A DNA stretch of 64,000 nt, from the NCBI RefSeq assembly GCF_004363305.1, contig NZ_SNZA01000004.1, positions 186,001-250,000 on the forward strand, in the 5' to 3' direction. Within the stretch, counting starts at the first letter, position 1, and each line of letters opens with the position of its first letter. A program made the position numbers and the translations under genes. The notes under the pieces are model-generated. The model saw only the letters and a program-made list of their open reading frames with translations. It had not been told where the DNA came from and ran no database searches. Positions 26,756-36,855 of this stretch are shown here, piece after piece. The DNA comes from Marinomonas communis. GTDB taxonomy: Bacteria > Pseudomonadota > Gammaproteobacteria > Pseudomonadales > Marinomonadaceae.

Positions 26756-27943
26756 ATGGCAATGGATTATTCCTCTCACGACTTTTTACTTTCCCATACA
26801 AAAGACATCTTGGCGTTCTACGAACCTGTCGTGAAAGACCCTGCGGGTGGCTTCTTTCAGAATTTTCTCGATGATGGTCAGGTATTTGACTCTAAAACCC
26901 GCCACTTGGTGTCGTCCACACGCTTTGTATTCAATTATTCTGAAGCCTACCGTCGTGGTTATGGAGACCATTACGCTGATTGGGCTCGAGATGGTTTAGC
27001 CTTTATAGAGCAAGAGCATTATCTAGCGAATTCAAATCACTATGCTTGGATGCTAGGCGATACCATCGACAAAACCGCTATGGCCTATGGTCATGCATTT
27101 GTGGTGTTGGCTTATGCGCATGCCCATATGGCTGATATCGTCGATGCAAAAGATAAGCTTTCAGACCTGTATTCATGGTTAGATGATAACTTCTATCAAC
27201 CTGATCACAACGCCTACGCAGACGAGCGCTCGGGGGAGCTTTCGACTCTTGACCCATACCGCGGTCAGAATGCCAATATGCATATGTGCGAAGCTTTTAT
27301 CGCGGCCTATAAAGCCATTGGCGATCAACGTTTCTTAGAACGCGCTAAACGCCTTGCGCAAAAGTTTGCTGGAGAATTATGTGACCTAGCTGGCGGCATG
27401 ATTTGGGAACACTACCATCAAGATTGGCAACCGGACTGGCAATATAACATTGATAAGCCGGACGACTTGTTTAAGCCATGGGGGTTTCAACCTGGCCATC
27501 AAGTGGAGTGGACCAAACTGCTACTGCAATTACACCAATTGAGCCCTGAGTCATGGTATGTGGAACGCGCTAAAAGTCTGTTTGATCAAGCGGTTAAATA
27601 CGGTTGGGATAAAGAGCACGGAGGTTTAGTCTATGGCTTTGCTCCGAAAACTTACGAATTTGCCGATGCTCAGAAATACTTCTGGGTCCAAGCTGAGGCG
27701 ATTGCAGCGGCTTATCGTTTATACAAAGTGACTGATGAGCAAACCTATCTCGACTGGTATCAAACACTTTGGCAATACAGCTGGGACCATTTGATCGATC
27801 ATACTCACGGTGCTTGGTTCCGCATTGTGGCACGTAATGGCGATAAAATTACCACCGAGAAATCGCCAATGGGGAAAGTGGACTACCACACGCTAGGAGC
27901 TTGTTGGGATGTTATGGACAATATGACAGCAGCGCCTAACTGA
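26756..27943 (+). CDS. AGE-family sugar epimerase/isomerase, possibly D-mannose isomerase
   Basis: 395-residue (alpha/alpha)6-barrel enzyme of the N-acylglucosamine 2-epimerase superfamily, cytoplasmic. Family landmarks are RFVFNYSEAYRRG near 60, the His in AYGHAFVVLAYAH, QNANMHMCEAFIAAY, FQPGHQVEWTKLLLQL and KYFWVQAEAIAAAYRLY. Superfamily members interconvert mannose and fructose, glucose and mannose, or act on cellobiose or sulfoquinovose. I recall a characterised mannose isomerase of this family from Marinomonas mediterranea, which favours that role. It stands alone, divergent from the hybrid kinase, with a palindrome in its promoter. Confidence 0.85.
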   Translation: MAMDYSSHDFLLSHTKDILAFYEPVVKDPAGGFFQNFLDDGQVFDSKTRHLVSSTRFVFNYSEAYRRGYGDHYADWARDGLAFIEQEHYLANSNHYAWMLGDTIDKTAMAYGHAFVVLAYAHAHMADIVDAKDKLSDLYSWLDDNFYQPDHNAYADERSGELSTLDPYRGQNANMHMCEAFIAAYKAIGDQRFLERAKRLAQKFAGELCDLAGGMIWEHYHQDWQPDWQYNIDKPDDLFKPWGFQPGHQVEWTKLLLQLHQLSPESWYVERAKSLFDQAVKYGWDKEHGGLVYGFAPKTYEFADAQKYFWVQAEAIAAAYRLYKVTDEQTYLDWYQTLWQYSWDHLIDHTHGAWFRIVARNGDKITTEKSPMGKVDYHTLGACWDVMDNMTAAPN

Positions 27944-27946
27944 GTA

Positions 27947-27972
27947 TAAAAAAAAGCCAGCGAAAGCTGGCT
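27947..27972 (-). terminator. Terminator of the etf-2 operon
   Basis: On the minus strand AGCCAGC-TTTC-GCTGGCT is followed by eight T, 38 bp after the ETF-QO copy 2 stop codon. It also lies directly after the convergent AGE gene, whose strand lacks a T-run. Confidence 0.8.
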
Positions 27973-28009
27973 GTATAAAGCGGGATCACACTACTCTTAC
28001 GAGAATTCA

Positions 28010-29635
28010 CTACATATTTGGGTAATTAGGTCCCCCTGTTCCTTCAGGTGTTACCCAAGTTATATTCTGCGCCGGGTCTTTAATGTCACAGGTCTTACAA
28101 TGCAGACAGTTTTGCGCATTGATTTGTAATGATGGACCTGTTTCTTTCTCTACGATCTCGTATACGCCAGCAGGACAATAACGTTGTGCTGGCTCAGCAA
28201 ACTGACTTAGGTTACTGCCTGTTGGGATGCTGTCGTCTGCAAGCGTTAAATGACAAGGCTGATCTTCTTCATGGTTGGTATTAGATAAAAATACCGATGA
28301 AAGACGATCAAAGCTTAGTTTGCCATCAGGTTTTGGATAATCGATCTTTTTAGCACTGGCGATATTTTGCAATTGCGCATGATCAAGAGACGTATCATGA
28401 AGCGTGATCGGCATATTACCGCCCAATAAATTCTGATCAACGAAGTTAAATGCTCCACCCCAGAAAGTACCGAACTTATGCATAGCTGGCGCAAAATTGC
28501 GCGTTCTGTATAGCTCTTGCTTTAACCATGAATCGTCAAACAGAGCGTTAAATGTGTCGCCAATCGATAAGCTAGTGTCTGCTAACACCTTATTAATCGC
28601 TTCCGCGGCAATCATGCCTGACTTCATGGCGGTATGTGTGCCTTTGATTTTGGCCACATTTAAGGTACCAGCATCACAACCCACCAACAAAGCCCCCGGC
28701 ATAGTCATGGTTGGCAAGGCATTCCAACCACCTTTGGCAATCGCACGAGCACCATAAGACACTCGCTCTCCACCTTCTAGATACTGCTTAAGCACTGGAT
28801 GATGTTTTAAACGCTGGAATTCTTCATAAGGGCTCATCCAAGGGTTGCTGTAATTCAGATCAACAATCAACCCTACCACCACCTGATAATTATCCGTGTG
28901 GTATAAGAAGAAACCACCACTGGCTTCCTCAAGAGGCCAGCCCGCGCCATGCAGCACAAGTCCAGGTTGATGTTTAGCAGGATCAATTTGCCACAGCTCT
29001 TTGATGCCTAGAGCATAGTGCTGTGGGTCGGCCGCGGTATCAAGGTTAAATTTGCTGATTAACTGCTTGCCTAAGTGTCCTCGACAGCCTTCCGAAAAGA
29101 CCGTGTACTGGGCATGCAACTCCATGCCTTCCATATAGGTTGCGAGTTGCTCACCGGAAGCAGATACCCCCATATCACCTGTGGCAACGCCTTTCACGCG
29201 ACCATCCTCATGATACAAAATCTCTGCTGCAGCAAAGCCTGGAAATATTTCCACGCCCAAACCTTCGGCCTGCTCTGCTAACCAACGACATAAGTTGCCA
29301 ACACTAACAATGTAGTTGCCATCATTCTTCATGGTGTTGGGAACCAATGCATGTGGCAACTCTTTACTCAGTTCACCATCTTTTAATAGGTAAACTTCGT
29401 CTTTAGTCACAGGGGTGTTAAGAGGAGCACCCAACTCCTGCCAGTTGTCGAATAGCTCGTTCAAGGCACGAGGCTCTAGCACGGCACCGGATAATATGTG
29501 CGCACCGACCTCTGAACCTTTTTCAAGCACACATACGTTTAGGTCTGCATTAAGTTGCTTCAAACGAATGGCGGTCGACAGACCAGAAGGACCTGCGCCC
29601 ACGATGACAACATCAAACTCCATCGATTCACGCAT
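28010..29635 (-). CDS. etfD: Electron transfer flavoprotein-ubiquinone oxidoreductase, copy 2
   Basis: 541-residue paralogue of the first ETF-QO, clearly homologous along its whole length. GAGPSG is at the N-terminus and CLHCKTC with ITWVTPEGTGGPNYPNM at the C-terminus, so FAD and 4Fe-4S sites are intact. The ATG at 29635 has AGGAG 7 nt upstream. Here the gene directly follows etfB and etfA (56-bp gap), and the whole set follows the aromatic acyl-CoA operon. It probably carries electrons from that operon's acyl-CoA dehydrogenase to ubiquinone. Confidence 0.95.
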   Translation of the reverse strand: MRESMEFDVVIVGAGPSGLSTAIRLKQLNADLNVCVLEKGSEVGAHILSGAVLEPRALNELFDNWQELGAPLNTPVTKDEVYLLKDGELSKELPHALVPNTMKNDGNYIVSVGNLCRWLAEQAEGLGVEIFPGFAAAEILYHEDGRVKGVATGDMGVSASGEQLATYMEGMELHAQYTVFSEGCRGHLGKQLISKFNLDTAADPQHYALGIKELWQIDPAKHQPGLVLHGAGWPLEEASGGFFLYHTDNYQVVVGLIVDLNYSNPWMSPYEEFQRLKHHPVLKQYLEGGERVSYGARAIAKGGWNALPTMTMPGALLVGCDAGTLNVAKIKGTHTAMKSGMIAAEAINKVLADTSLSIGDTFNALFDDSWLKQELYRTRNFAPAMHKFGTFWGGAFNFVDQNLLGGNMPITLHDTSLDHAQLQNIASAKKIDYPKPDGKLSFDRLSSVFLSNTNHEEDQPCHLTLADDSIPTGSNLSQFAEPAQRYCPAGVYEIVEKETGPSLQINAQNCLHCKTCDIKDPAQNITWVTPEGTGGPNYPNM

Positions 29636-29691
29636 AATTGCACTCCTCTTATTCTTTTTATTTAGCGCTTAAGTTTCTAATAACAAGTGGC

Positions 29692-30621
29692 TTACAGTTT
29701 TTCGGTTAGCTCAGGCAACACATCAAATAGGTCACCCACTAAGCCATAATCAGCCACTTGGAAAATCGGCGCTTCTTCATCTTTGTTGACAGCTACGATG
29801 ACTTTAGAGTCTTTCATACCGGCCAAATGCTGGATTGCACCAGAAATACCGAAGGCCATGTAAAGGCTTGGTGCGACGATCTTACCAGTTTGTCCCACCT
29901 GCATATCGTTTGGTACAAAGCCAGAATCCACTGCCGCACGGGAAGCCCCCACTGCTGCACCTAACTTATCTGCCAAGGCTTCAAGCAGTGCAAAGTTCTC
30001 ACCACTTCCCACACCTCGACCACCGGATACAATACGCTCTGCAGCGGTCAATTCAGGACGTTCAGATTGCGTTAGTTCGTCGTTTACCCAGCTTGATAGT
30101 CCGCTGTCAGCAGGCGCAGCCAATGTTTCCACTGCAGCCGAACCGCCTGTTGCCGCAGCTTTATCAAATGCTGCCGCACGTACTGTGATGACTTTCACGG
30201 CATCATTAGAAGTAACCGTGGCAATGGCATTACCGGCATAGATTGGGCGCTGAAATTGTACGTCGCTCAATACCGCAGTGATGTCCGACAGCTGCCCAAC
30301 ATCTAACAAGGCTGCAACGCGTGGCATCGCATCTTTGCTAACAGAGTTAGACGGCGCCATGATATGCGAGTAATCGCCTGCCACAGATAGAATCAATTCG
30401 CTTAAGTTCTCAGCTAAATCGTAAGCAAGGCTGTCACCTTCAGCGAGCAGTACTTTGCCCACACCCGAACACTGAGCTGCGGCATCCGCAACCGCTTTAA
30501 CATTCGCGCCAGCCACTAATACTGTGATGTCCGAACCAACCTGCTGCGCAGCCGTCAAAGCACTAAGCGTTGCAGGAGCCAATTCTGTACCGTTGTGTTC
30601 TGCAATAAGTAAAGTAGCCAT
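29692..30621 (-). CDS. etfA: Electron transfer flavoprotein alpha subunit, copy 2
   Basis: 309-residue FAD subunit with the signature [28 protein letters not shown] and [17 protein letters not shown]. The C-terminal half is almost identical to copy 1 at 12.3 kb, while the N-terminal half differs more. Its start codon overlaps the etfB stop by one base. It would be the redox partner of the acyl-CoA dehydrogenase encoded upstream in the same apparent operon. Confidence 0.95.
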   Translation of the reverse strand: MATLLIAEHNGTELAPATLSALTAAQQVGSDITVLVAGANVKAVADAAAQCSGVGKVLLAEGDSLAYDLAENLSELILSVAGDYSHIMAPSNSVSKDAMPRVAALLDVGQLSDITAVLSDVQFQRPIYAGNAIATVTSNDAVKVITVRAAAFDKAAATGGSAAVETLAAPADSGLSSWVNDELTQSERPELTAAERIVSGGRGVGSGENFALLEALADKLGAAVGASRAAVDSGFVPNDMQVGQTGKIVAPSLYMAFGISGAIQHLAGMKDSKVIVAVNKDEEAPIFQVADYGLVGDLFDVLPELTEKL

Positions 30622-31370
30622 TAGATCACCTTCGCTTCGTCTTTCAATTTCTGAATAAGCTCGTCTACGGACCCCACTTTCACGCCACCTTGGCGCGCAG
30701 CAGGTGCTTCCACCTTATCGAGCTGAATGTGTTGTTTTACTTCCACACCCAGATCCGCAAACGTTTTTGTCTCAAGCGGCTTGCGCTTTGCCTTCATAAT
30801 GTCTGGCAACTTGGCAAAACGAGGTTCATTCAGACGTAAATCGGTCGTCACGATGGCTGGTAGCGCTAACTTAACCGTACGCAGTCCCCCATCAATTTCT
30901 CGAGTGACTGCCACGTGTCCAGATTCAACCGATACGTTTGAAGCAAACGTACCCTGTGGGCGTTTTGTCAGTGCTGCTAACATTTGACCGACTTGGTTGT
31001 TGTCTGAATCAATAGACTGTTTGCCTAAAATGACCAATTCAGCCCCTTCGTCAGCCATCAATTTGGCAAAAGTTTTAGCAACCGTTAGTGGCTCTGCTGT
31101 GTCTTCTGTTTCGACTAAAATAGCGCGATCCGCACCTAATGCCATGGCAGTACGCAACTGCTCTTGACTCGCACTGGAGCCCACACTAACCGCGATGACT
31201 TCGGTTGCAATGCCCGCCTCTTTTAAACGGATGGCTTCTTCTACTGCGATCTCACAAAATGGATTGATCGCCATTTTGGTATTACTTAAATCCACGTCTG
31301 TGTTATCTGATTTGACGCGCACTTTCACGTTGTAATCAATGACGCGTTTGACACCGACTAATACTTTCAT
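30621..31370 (-). CDS. etfB: Electron transfer flavoprotein beta subunit, copy 2
   Basis: 249-residue AMP-binding subunit with [53 protein letters not shown] and [18 protein letters not shown]. The ATG at 31370 is chosen over the in-frame GTG at 31379 because AGGTG lies 6 nt before it and the length then equals copy 1 exactly. It follows the CoA-ligase gene by 88 bp on the same strand. Confidence 0.95.
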   Translation of the reverse strand: MKVLVGVKRVIDYNVKVRVKSDNTDVDLSNTKMAINPFCEIAVEEAIRLKEAGIATEVIAVSVGSSASQEQLRTAMALGADRAILVETEDTAEPLTVAKTFAKLMADEGAELVILGKQSIDSDNNQVGQMLAALTKRPQGTFASNVSVESGHVAVTREIDGGLRTVKLALPAIVTTDLRLNEPRFAKLPDIMKAKRKPLETKTFADLGVEVKQHIQLDKVEAPAARQGGVKVGSVDELIQKLKDEAKVI

Positions 31371-31458
31371 AATTGTCACCTAGATATACTTTTTCTTATA
31401 ACAATAAACGCCAACTACCGTTTAAGAGTCGCTTCTATACTGGCATTCTTCAATAACA

Positions 31459-33312
31459 TTAAACGCTAATTACACTGACAGAATGAGGCTCTTGATAAAG
31501 TTCGGCCACTTGGTCCGCACGATGTTCCTGAACATTTCTTTGATTTAACGAGCCTTTATCTGTTACCTCATGTGCATCCAAACAAGGCGCTTCATGCTGC
31601 AAAAGAATTCGTGCTACTACCGTTGAACTGCCCGTTCCCTGAGCAGCAAATGCTCTCAGCTTCTCTAGAAATATAGTTCGAACTTTCGCATGGTGAACGA
31701 CTTTTTCATCAGATAAGTGCGCGGCTTCCTCACCAATCAGGGCACGGCACTGGGCCAAGTCTGGAAACACTAAACCAGTTATGTCAGCGCGATTAGTTCC
31801 GCACAAAACAATGTCCTGAACCCATGGCGCAAAGGCACTGATAAACTTGGCACGAAGCGTTCCAGCACTGACCCAAGTGCCACTGTCTAATTTGAAGTCT
31901 TCTGATACGCGTCCATCGAATCTGAAACCACGATTAGGATTATTTTCATCCAAGTAAGCAAAAGCATCGCCCAGACAATAAAAGCCTTCTTCATCAAACG
32001 ATTTGGCGGTTAATTCAGGTTGGCGCCAATAGCCAGGCATCACGGTTACGGCTTTTACACGAGCTTCTAACTTGCCTTCATTGGGTACTAATTTCAGGGT
32101 AACGCCAGGTGCTGGTTTTCCAATCACGCCTGATGCACTTTCTTCAATGGAGGCAAAAGTCACCGATGGCGCTGTCTCAGTCGCACCAAGCCCTGTCAGC
32201 ATTGGGATTTTCTTGCCAGTGTACTGAATGGCTAACGCATCAATATCGTCCCAAATATGCTGCGCCATACCCGCGGCGGCAAAAAACATAAACTGAAGTC
32301 GTGAAAAGAATTTACGTGCCAGATCATCGTCTTGTTTAAGTTTCTTAACCAGCAGCTCAAAGCCTTTGGGCACGTTGAAATACACTGTCGGAGCAATCTC
32401 AGCGAGATTGTTCAATGTTTTATGAAAGTGCGCTTCGGTAGGCTTACCATCATCAAGATAAAAAGAACCGCCATTGTATAAAGCAATACTGACGTTATGG
32501 TTACCACCGAAGGTATGGTTCCAAGGTAGCCAATCCACCATCACAGGCGGTTCTTCCGCAAGGAAAGCCATGGTGTCACGGATCATCACCGCATTCGCAC
32601 ATAGCATCCGGTGGGTATTCATTACGCCTTTTGGCATACCGGTCGTACCAGAGGTAAACAGTATTTTGGCGACGGTATCTCCTGTGACTTCCGCATTGCG
32701 CTGCTCAATCTCAGGGGCGATTTCATGTTCCCAGAACGATGCAAAGGAAACAGTAGGATTTTCAATCTGCTCTGCATTCTTATCACCATACATCACCGCC
32801 ACAGGGATATCGGTGCCCGCGACGGCTTTAATCGCCTTTTCATAAGGCGCCAGTTTATCTACTACTATCAGGCCAGGTGTCAGCAGCTCGACAACGTGCT
32901 TTAACTTGGCGTAGTCAGTAGCAACCAACGAGTAGGCCGGTGAGATCGGGGCATGAGGCACGCCAATGTAGTACCCTGCCATGGCTAACATCAAATGCTC
33001 TAAACTGTTACCGGATAAAAAGGCGATAGGACGCTCTGGGGATACCGGCTGCTCTAATAACCAGGATGCAAGTTGGCGAACTTTAGTCAGCGCTTCAGCG
33101 TAGGTATAACGTTCCCATTCTCCAGTGTTGTCTCGTTGTGCTATGAACACGGTATTAGGCGTTTCCTCTGCCCAATGAACAAGACGATCCGTCAAACAAC
33201 GAGCATATTCTGCAAGGGGTGTTTGGCATTGAACAATCTGCTCTCCATTATCCCGTTTCTCGATCGCAACAGAGTGACTCACCACCTTAATTGGATGGAA
33301 TTCGCTGGTCAT
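31459..33312 (-). CDS. Feruloyl-CoA-synthetase-like acyl-CoA ligase
   Basis: 617-residue ANL-superfamily ligase that adenylates a carboxylic acid and transfers it to CoA. The P-loop reads LFTSGTTGMPKGV near residue 220, with VDWLPWNHTFGGNHN and GLGATETAPSV after it. Family length and the C-terminal APWVQDIVLCGTNR resemble feruloyl-CoA synthetases, so ferulate, coumarate or a related phenylpropanoid is the probable substrate. AGGAG lies 7 nt before the ATG. It is the fourth gene of a crotonase-SDR-acyl-CoA dehydrogenase-ligase operon. Medium-chain or other aryl acids remain possible. Confidence 0.85.
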   Translation of the reverse strand: MTSEFHPIKVVSHSVAIEKRDNGEQIVQCQTPLAEYARCLTDRLVHWAEETPNTVFIAQRDNTGEWERYTYAEALTKVRQLASWLLEQPVSPERPIAFLSGNSLEHLMLAMAGYYIGVPHAPISPAYSLVATDYAKLKHVVELLTPGLIVVDKLAPYEKAIKAVAGTDIPVAVMYGDKNAEQIENPTVSFASFWEHEIAPEIEQRNAEVTGDTVAKILFTSGTTGMPKGVMNTHRMLCANAVMIRDTMAFLAEEPPVMVDWLPWNHTFGGNHNVSIALYNGGSFYLDDGKPTEAHFHKTLNNLAEIAPTVYFNVPKGFELLVKKLKQDDDLARKFFSRLQFMFFAAAGMAQHIWDDIDALAIQYTGKKIPMLTGLGATETAPSVTFASIEESASGVIGKPAPGVTLKLVPNEGKLEARVKAVTVMPGYWRQPELTAKSFDEEGFYCLGDAFAYLDENNPNRGFRFDGRVSEDFKLDSGTWVSAGTLRAKFISAFAPWVQDIVLCGTNRADITGLVFPDLAQCRALIGEEAAHLSDEKVVHHAKVRTIFLEKLRAFAAQGTGSSTVVARILLQHEAPCLDAHEVTDKGSLNQRNVQEHRADQVAELYQEPHSVSVISV

Positions 33313-33377
33313 TTTATTCTCCTGAAACTTGTTATTTTTATTCGTTCAAAGAAGGTTATGTCCCTATTTCCTAGGAA

Positions 33378-35126
33378 CTAGAATTCATAGTTTCCGACGC
33401 CATTTTGCTCTTCTATTACAGTCGTCAAAGCCGCTTGAGCCTGAGGCAGCTTATAAGCGCTGTAAAACTCCGCCAGCGCTACGACATTGCCAAAGAAGAC
33501 CTCATCTTGAGCTTTGCTTACTTGTGCCTGCTGCGCCAATTCAGCCAATTGCCAAGCACAGCATATCCCCCCTAAAGCATTTAAAAATGGCACCGCTACA
33601 GCATCCAATTGAGCTAATTCAGCACTTGGATTGAGTATCGTGCTATCCAAGACATGAGCCAGTTGATTCAATACTTGCCCTAAGCGCTGGTTAACAACAC
33701 TATCTGGACTTTTTTCAACAACGTCTCGAATGTCTGCCATCAGCTCACTAATACAACGACCTTGGTCCATACGAATCTTGCGGTGTAATAAATCTTTCGC
33801 TTGGATCCCTGTCGTACCTTCGTAGATGGTTGTAATGCGTACATCACGCATCACTTGTGCGATACCCGTTTCTTCAACAAAGCCCATCCCGCCATAAACT
33901 TGAATGGCGTCGCCCACTAATTCATTCGCTTGTTCCGTAGCAAACCCTTTAAAGATAGGCGTTAGTAAGGCAATACGTTTTTCCGCTGCCTGTGCAGTTT
34001 CAGCATCCTTAGACTGCTCGGCGACATCAATCAAAGCAGCGATTTGATAACCTAATGAGCGCAGTGCAAAGCTTTCCGAGCGAAGGTTAAGGAGCATGCG
34101 CTTCACATCAGGGTGTTCAATAATCGCTACACGTTGCCCATCGGCACCGGCGCCCTGCACGCGTTCTTTTGAGTATTGCTGTGCTTTTTGGAACGCCAGT
34201 TCACTTAGCCCCACACCTTGCATACCACAGCTTAAGCGAGCTTCGTTCATCAACACGAACATCGCCATCAGACCTTGGTTTAGGTTGCCGATTAATTCAC
34301 CGACACAAGCATCGTTATCGCCGTAACTGATCGAACACGTTGGGCTACCGTGAAGGCCTGTTTTATGCTCAATCCCCGTACAGCGGATATCGTTAAATTC
34401 ACCGCAGGAACCGTCTTCATTAACGCGGTATTTAGGTACAGCAAATAAAGAAAGGCCTCGGCTCCCTGCAGGGGCATCCGGTGTGCGAGCTAATACTAAA
34501 TGGACAATGTTCTCAGCCATATCGTGCTCACCATAGGTGATGTAGATTTTTTGACCTTTGATCTGGTAAGTGCCGTCCGTTTGAGGGATCGCTTTGGTTG
34601 TCAGCGCGCCCAGGTCAGAACCTGCATTGGGTTCAGTTAAGGCCATTGCCACCGTCCATTCACCCGTGACAATTTGCGTTAAATAACGGGCTTTTAGCTC
34701 ATCAGATCCGAACTTCAATAGAATCTCTGAGCCACCCTGCGCCAATGCCGCAAACATGACAAATGCTAGGTTGCTCGACAACCACATTTCGTTCACTGGC
34801 TGAGCAATGTACTTCGGTAAGCCTTGACCACCGTATTCTTCGGGTAGTGCTAACCCGATCCAACCAGAATCACGAAATTGCGCGTACGCATCTTTCCAAC
34901 CCGTTGGCGTGGTTACTTGACCATCAGAGAATGTACAGCCTTCAACATCACCGACCATATTTAGGGGAGCGAGTACACCACTCGCAAACTTGTTTGCCTC
35001 ATCCATGATGGCATTTGCAAGATCCAGGTCGAAGTCTTGTAAGGATTCAAGGTTACCAAGTTGTTGAGTTTGATAGGCTTGCTCAACTAACCATTGCATG
35101 TCTTTGTATGGGGCTTGGTAGCTCAT
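33378..35126 (-). CDS. Acyl-CoA dehydrogenase (DmdC/FadE-like, with C-terminal extension)
   Basis: FAD enzyme of 582 residues that makes the 2,3-enoyl-CoA and reduces ETF. Motifs are MALTEPNAGSDLGALTTKA (FAD and substrate loop) and IYEGTTGIQAKDLL, which carries the usual catalytic Glu. The longer C-terminus matches the DmdC-like subgroup. The start at 35126 is chosen because GGAG lies 7 nt upstream; the frame's longer N-terminus overlaps the SDR gene. In this operon it probably acts on a phenylpropanoyl-type CoA ester and passes electrons to EtfAB copy 2. Methylmercaptopropionyl-CoA is an alternative substrate for this subgroup. Confidence 0.9.
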   Translation of the reverse strand: MSYQAPYKDMQWLVEQAYQTQQLGNLESLQDFDLDLANAIMDEANKFASGVLAPLNMVGDVEGCTFSDGQVTTPTGWKDAYAQFRDSGWIGLALPEEYGGQGLPKYIAQPVNEMWLSSNLAFVMFAALAQGGSEILLKFGSDELKARYLTQIVTGEWTVAMALTEPNAGSDLGALTTKAIPQTDGTYQIKGQKIYITYGEHDMAENIVHLVLARTPDAPAGSRGLSLFAVPKYRVNEDGSCGEFNDIRCTGIEHKTGLHGSPTCSISYGDNDACVGELIGNLNQGLMAMFVLMNEARLSCGMQGVGLSELAFQKAQQYSKERVQGAGADGQRVAIIEHPDVKRMLLNLRSESFALRSLGYQIAALIDVAEQSKDAETAQAAEKRIALLTPIFKGFATEQANELVGDAIQVYGGMGFVEETGIAQVMRDVRITTIYEGTTGIQAKDLLHRKIRMDQGRCISELMADIRDVVEKSPDSVVNQRLGQVLNQLAHVLDSTILNPSAELAQLDAVAVPFLNALGGICCAWQLAELAQQAQVSKAQDEVFFGNVVALAEFYSAYKLPQAQAALTTVIEEQNGVGNYEF

Positions 35127-35136
35127 CATCGATCTC

Positions 35137-35904
35137 CTATTTTGCCGCCATACGGATTGCGCCATCCAGACGAATGACTTCACCGTTCAACATACAGTTC
35201 TCGATAATTTGTTGCGCCAGCATGGCGAACTCATCAGGGTCGCCCAAACGTGGTGGAAATGGCACCGCTGCACCTAATGACTGCTGCACTTCCTCAGGAA
35301 GAACATCCATCATTGGTGTTTTGAAGATACCTGGAGCAATGGTCATCACACGAATACCAAAGCGCGCTAGCTCACGAGCGATCGGTAGTGTCATCGCCGT
35401 CACGCCGCCTTTCGATGCGGAATAAGCCGCTTGACCAATCTGACCGTCAAAGGCTGCCACCGAAGCCGTATTAATAATCACACCGCGCTCTGAAGTCGAT
35501 TGCGGCTCGTTGTGCTGCATTTTGTCGGCTGTTAAACGAATCATGTTAAACGTACCAAGTAAGTTCACTCGTAGCGCACGCTCAAACCCCGCTAGCGAAT
35601 GAGGACCTTCTCGACCGACAACACGCTCAGCACCAGGAATACCCGCGCAGTTCACCAAACCATTGATTTCACCAAACGTGGCAACCGCTTGATCCAAAGA
35701 CGCTTGCACCGATGCTTCATCAGAAATATCAGTCACCGTGAACTGTACCCGTTCACCTAAGCTTTCAGCGACGCGCTTTAGACCCTCTTCGTTTAGGTCT
35801 GCTAACGAAACGCTTGCCCCTAAACCATGTAGACGACGTGCAACGGCTTCCCCAATACCGGAAGCTGAACCTGTAACAACAAAGTGACGACCTTGAACTT
35901 GCAT
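35137..35904 (-). CDS. Short-chain dehydrogenase, probable 3-hydroxyacyl-CoA dehydrogenase
   Basis: 255-residue Rossmann enzyme. The NAD-binding motif TGSASGIGEAVARRL is at residues 12-26, NCAGIPG follows, and the catalytic pair is in YSASKGG. The sequence resembles type II 3-hydroxyacyl-CoA dehydrogenases, which oxidise 3-hydroxyacyl-CoA to 3-oxoacyl-CoA with NAD+. It lies 20 bp after the crotonase and 10 bp before the acyl-CoA dehydrogenase, exactly where a beta-oxidation step 3 enzyme is expected. No separate FadB-type gene is present. Confidence 0.9.
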   Translation of the reverse strand: MQVQGRHFVVTGSASGIGEAVARRLHGLGASVSLADLNEEGLKRVAESLGERVQFTVTDISDEASVQASLDQAVATFGEINGLVNCAGIPGAERVVGREGPHSLAGFERALRVNLLGTFNMIRLTADKMQHNEPQSTSERGVIINTASVAAFDGQIGQAAYSASKGGVTAMTLPIARELARFGIRVMTIAPGIFKTPMMDVLPEEVQQSLGAAVPFPPRLGDPDEFAMLAQQIIENCMLNGEVIRLDGAIRMAAK

Positions 35905-35924
35905 GATTAAACTCCTGTACTGAC

Positions 35925-36686
35925 TTATTTCTTCTTACGGTTTAGGAAGGACTCGATACGTGCTTTCACTTCGTCACTGGTTTGCGTGATGCCGCAAATA
36001 AGCGATTCCGTGTACAAACCATCATCAGCGGCCATGTTGCTGATGTGTGCTAGCCCCGTGGTCATTGCCCAGTTTGAGTATTTAGAGTTTTTCGCGATGC
36101 TCGCCGCAAGTTCCATGGCTTTATCCAATGATGCACCGTTTTCCACTACGTAATGCCCTAAGCCAATGCGGTAACCTTCTTCGGCATCTACGTCACGGCC
36201 CGTCAACATCATCTCAGTCATACGGCTAGTACCGATAACACGAGCCACGTTTACCGATGCGCCACCACCAACGAAGATGCCATGACGGCCTTCTGGTAGA
36301 CGGTAAAAAGTCCCCTTTTCAGTCACACGAATGTGTGCACAGATCGCCAGCTCCAAACCACCGCCGATGACCGCACCTTGCATGGCCGCAATCACCGGGA
36401 TGCCAGAGTTTTGAATATGACCAAACACGCGATGCCACATATTGGAATGCTTAACGACTTCGAATGGTTCGCGAGCTTTATGTTCAGCAAGGTCTAGCCC
36501 AGCGCAGAACTCAGGGCCAGCGCCAGAGAAGACGATAACGTTGACGTCATCAGGAAGGTTAATAAACGCATGCTCAATTTCTAGACACAGAGAGTCATTG
36601 ATCGCGTTCTTTTTTTCAGGTCGATTCAATCGAAGATGACCGATGCCATGCTCCACTGAGAATTCGATAAATTGATAAGTTGTCAT
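35925..36686 (-). CDS. Enoyl-CoA hydratase / crotonase-family protein
   Basis: 253-residue crotonase. The oxyanion-hole segments are FCAGLDL and AVIGGGLELA; both acidic positions used by hydratases are present (Glu in GGGLEL and Glu in RLPEGRHG), so hydration of an enoyl-CoA is likely. It is the first gene of the operon, 71 bp after an operator-like palindrome, with AGAGG 7 nt before the ATG. In a ferulate-type pathway it could be a hydratase (beta-oxidative route) or a hydratase-lyase giving vanillin; the SDR and thiolase nearby favour the former. Confidence 0.9.
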   Translation of the reverse strand: MTTYQFIEFSVEHGIGHLRLNRPEKKNAINDSLCLEIEHAFINLPDDVNVIVFSGAGPEFCAGLDLAEHKAREPFEVVKHSNMWHRVFGHIQNSGIPVIAAMQGAVIGGGLELAICAHIRVTEKGTFYRLPEGRHGIFVGGGASVNVARVIGTSRMTEMMLTGRDVDAEEGYRIGLGHYVVENGASLDKAMELAASIAKNSKYSNWAMTTGLAHISNMAADDGLYTESLICGITQTSDEVKARIESFLNRKKK

Positions 36687-36756
36687 TCGCTTACCTCTTG
36701 TTTTTATGCTTATGGCTGAGGTGCCTTATGTAGCGTGAATTACTTGTTAAATTCAT

Positions 36757-36795
36757 AATAGTTGTATTACTAAACAAATGTCAAACACAACTATT
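36757..36795. promoter_or_regulatory. Operator-like site in the crotonase operon promoter
   Basis: GTTGTATTACTAAACAA at 36761-36777 matches the palindrome at 39719-39735 in 13 of 17 positions. It is also enclosed by perfect 9-bp inverted arms AATAGTTGT (36757-36765) and ACAACTATT (36787-36795). Probable binding site of the MarR regulator encoded at 43 kb; binding is inferred. Confidence 0.55.
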
Positions 36796-36806
36796 TATAT
36801 TTTTCT

Positions 36807-36834
36807 CAAAAAAAAGCCACACACGTGTGTGGCT
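36807..36834 (-). terminator. Terminator after the CoA-transferase/thiolase operon
   Basis: AGCCACACAC and GTGTGTGGCT form a 10-bp perfect inverted repeat. On the minus strand it is followed by eight T, 22 bp after the thiolase stop. It separates this operon from the crotonase operon, which has its own promoter. Confidence 0.85.
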
Positions 36835-36855
36835 AAATATGGAGCGTACTAAGTA

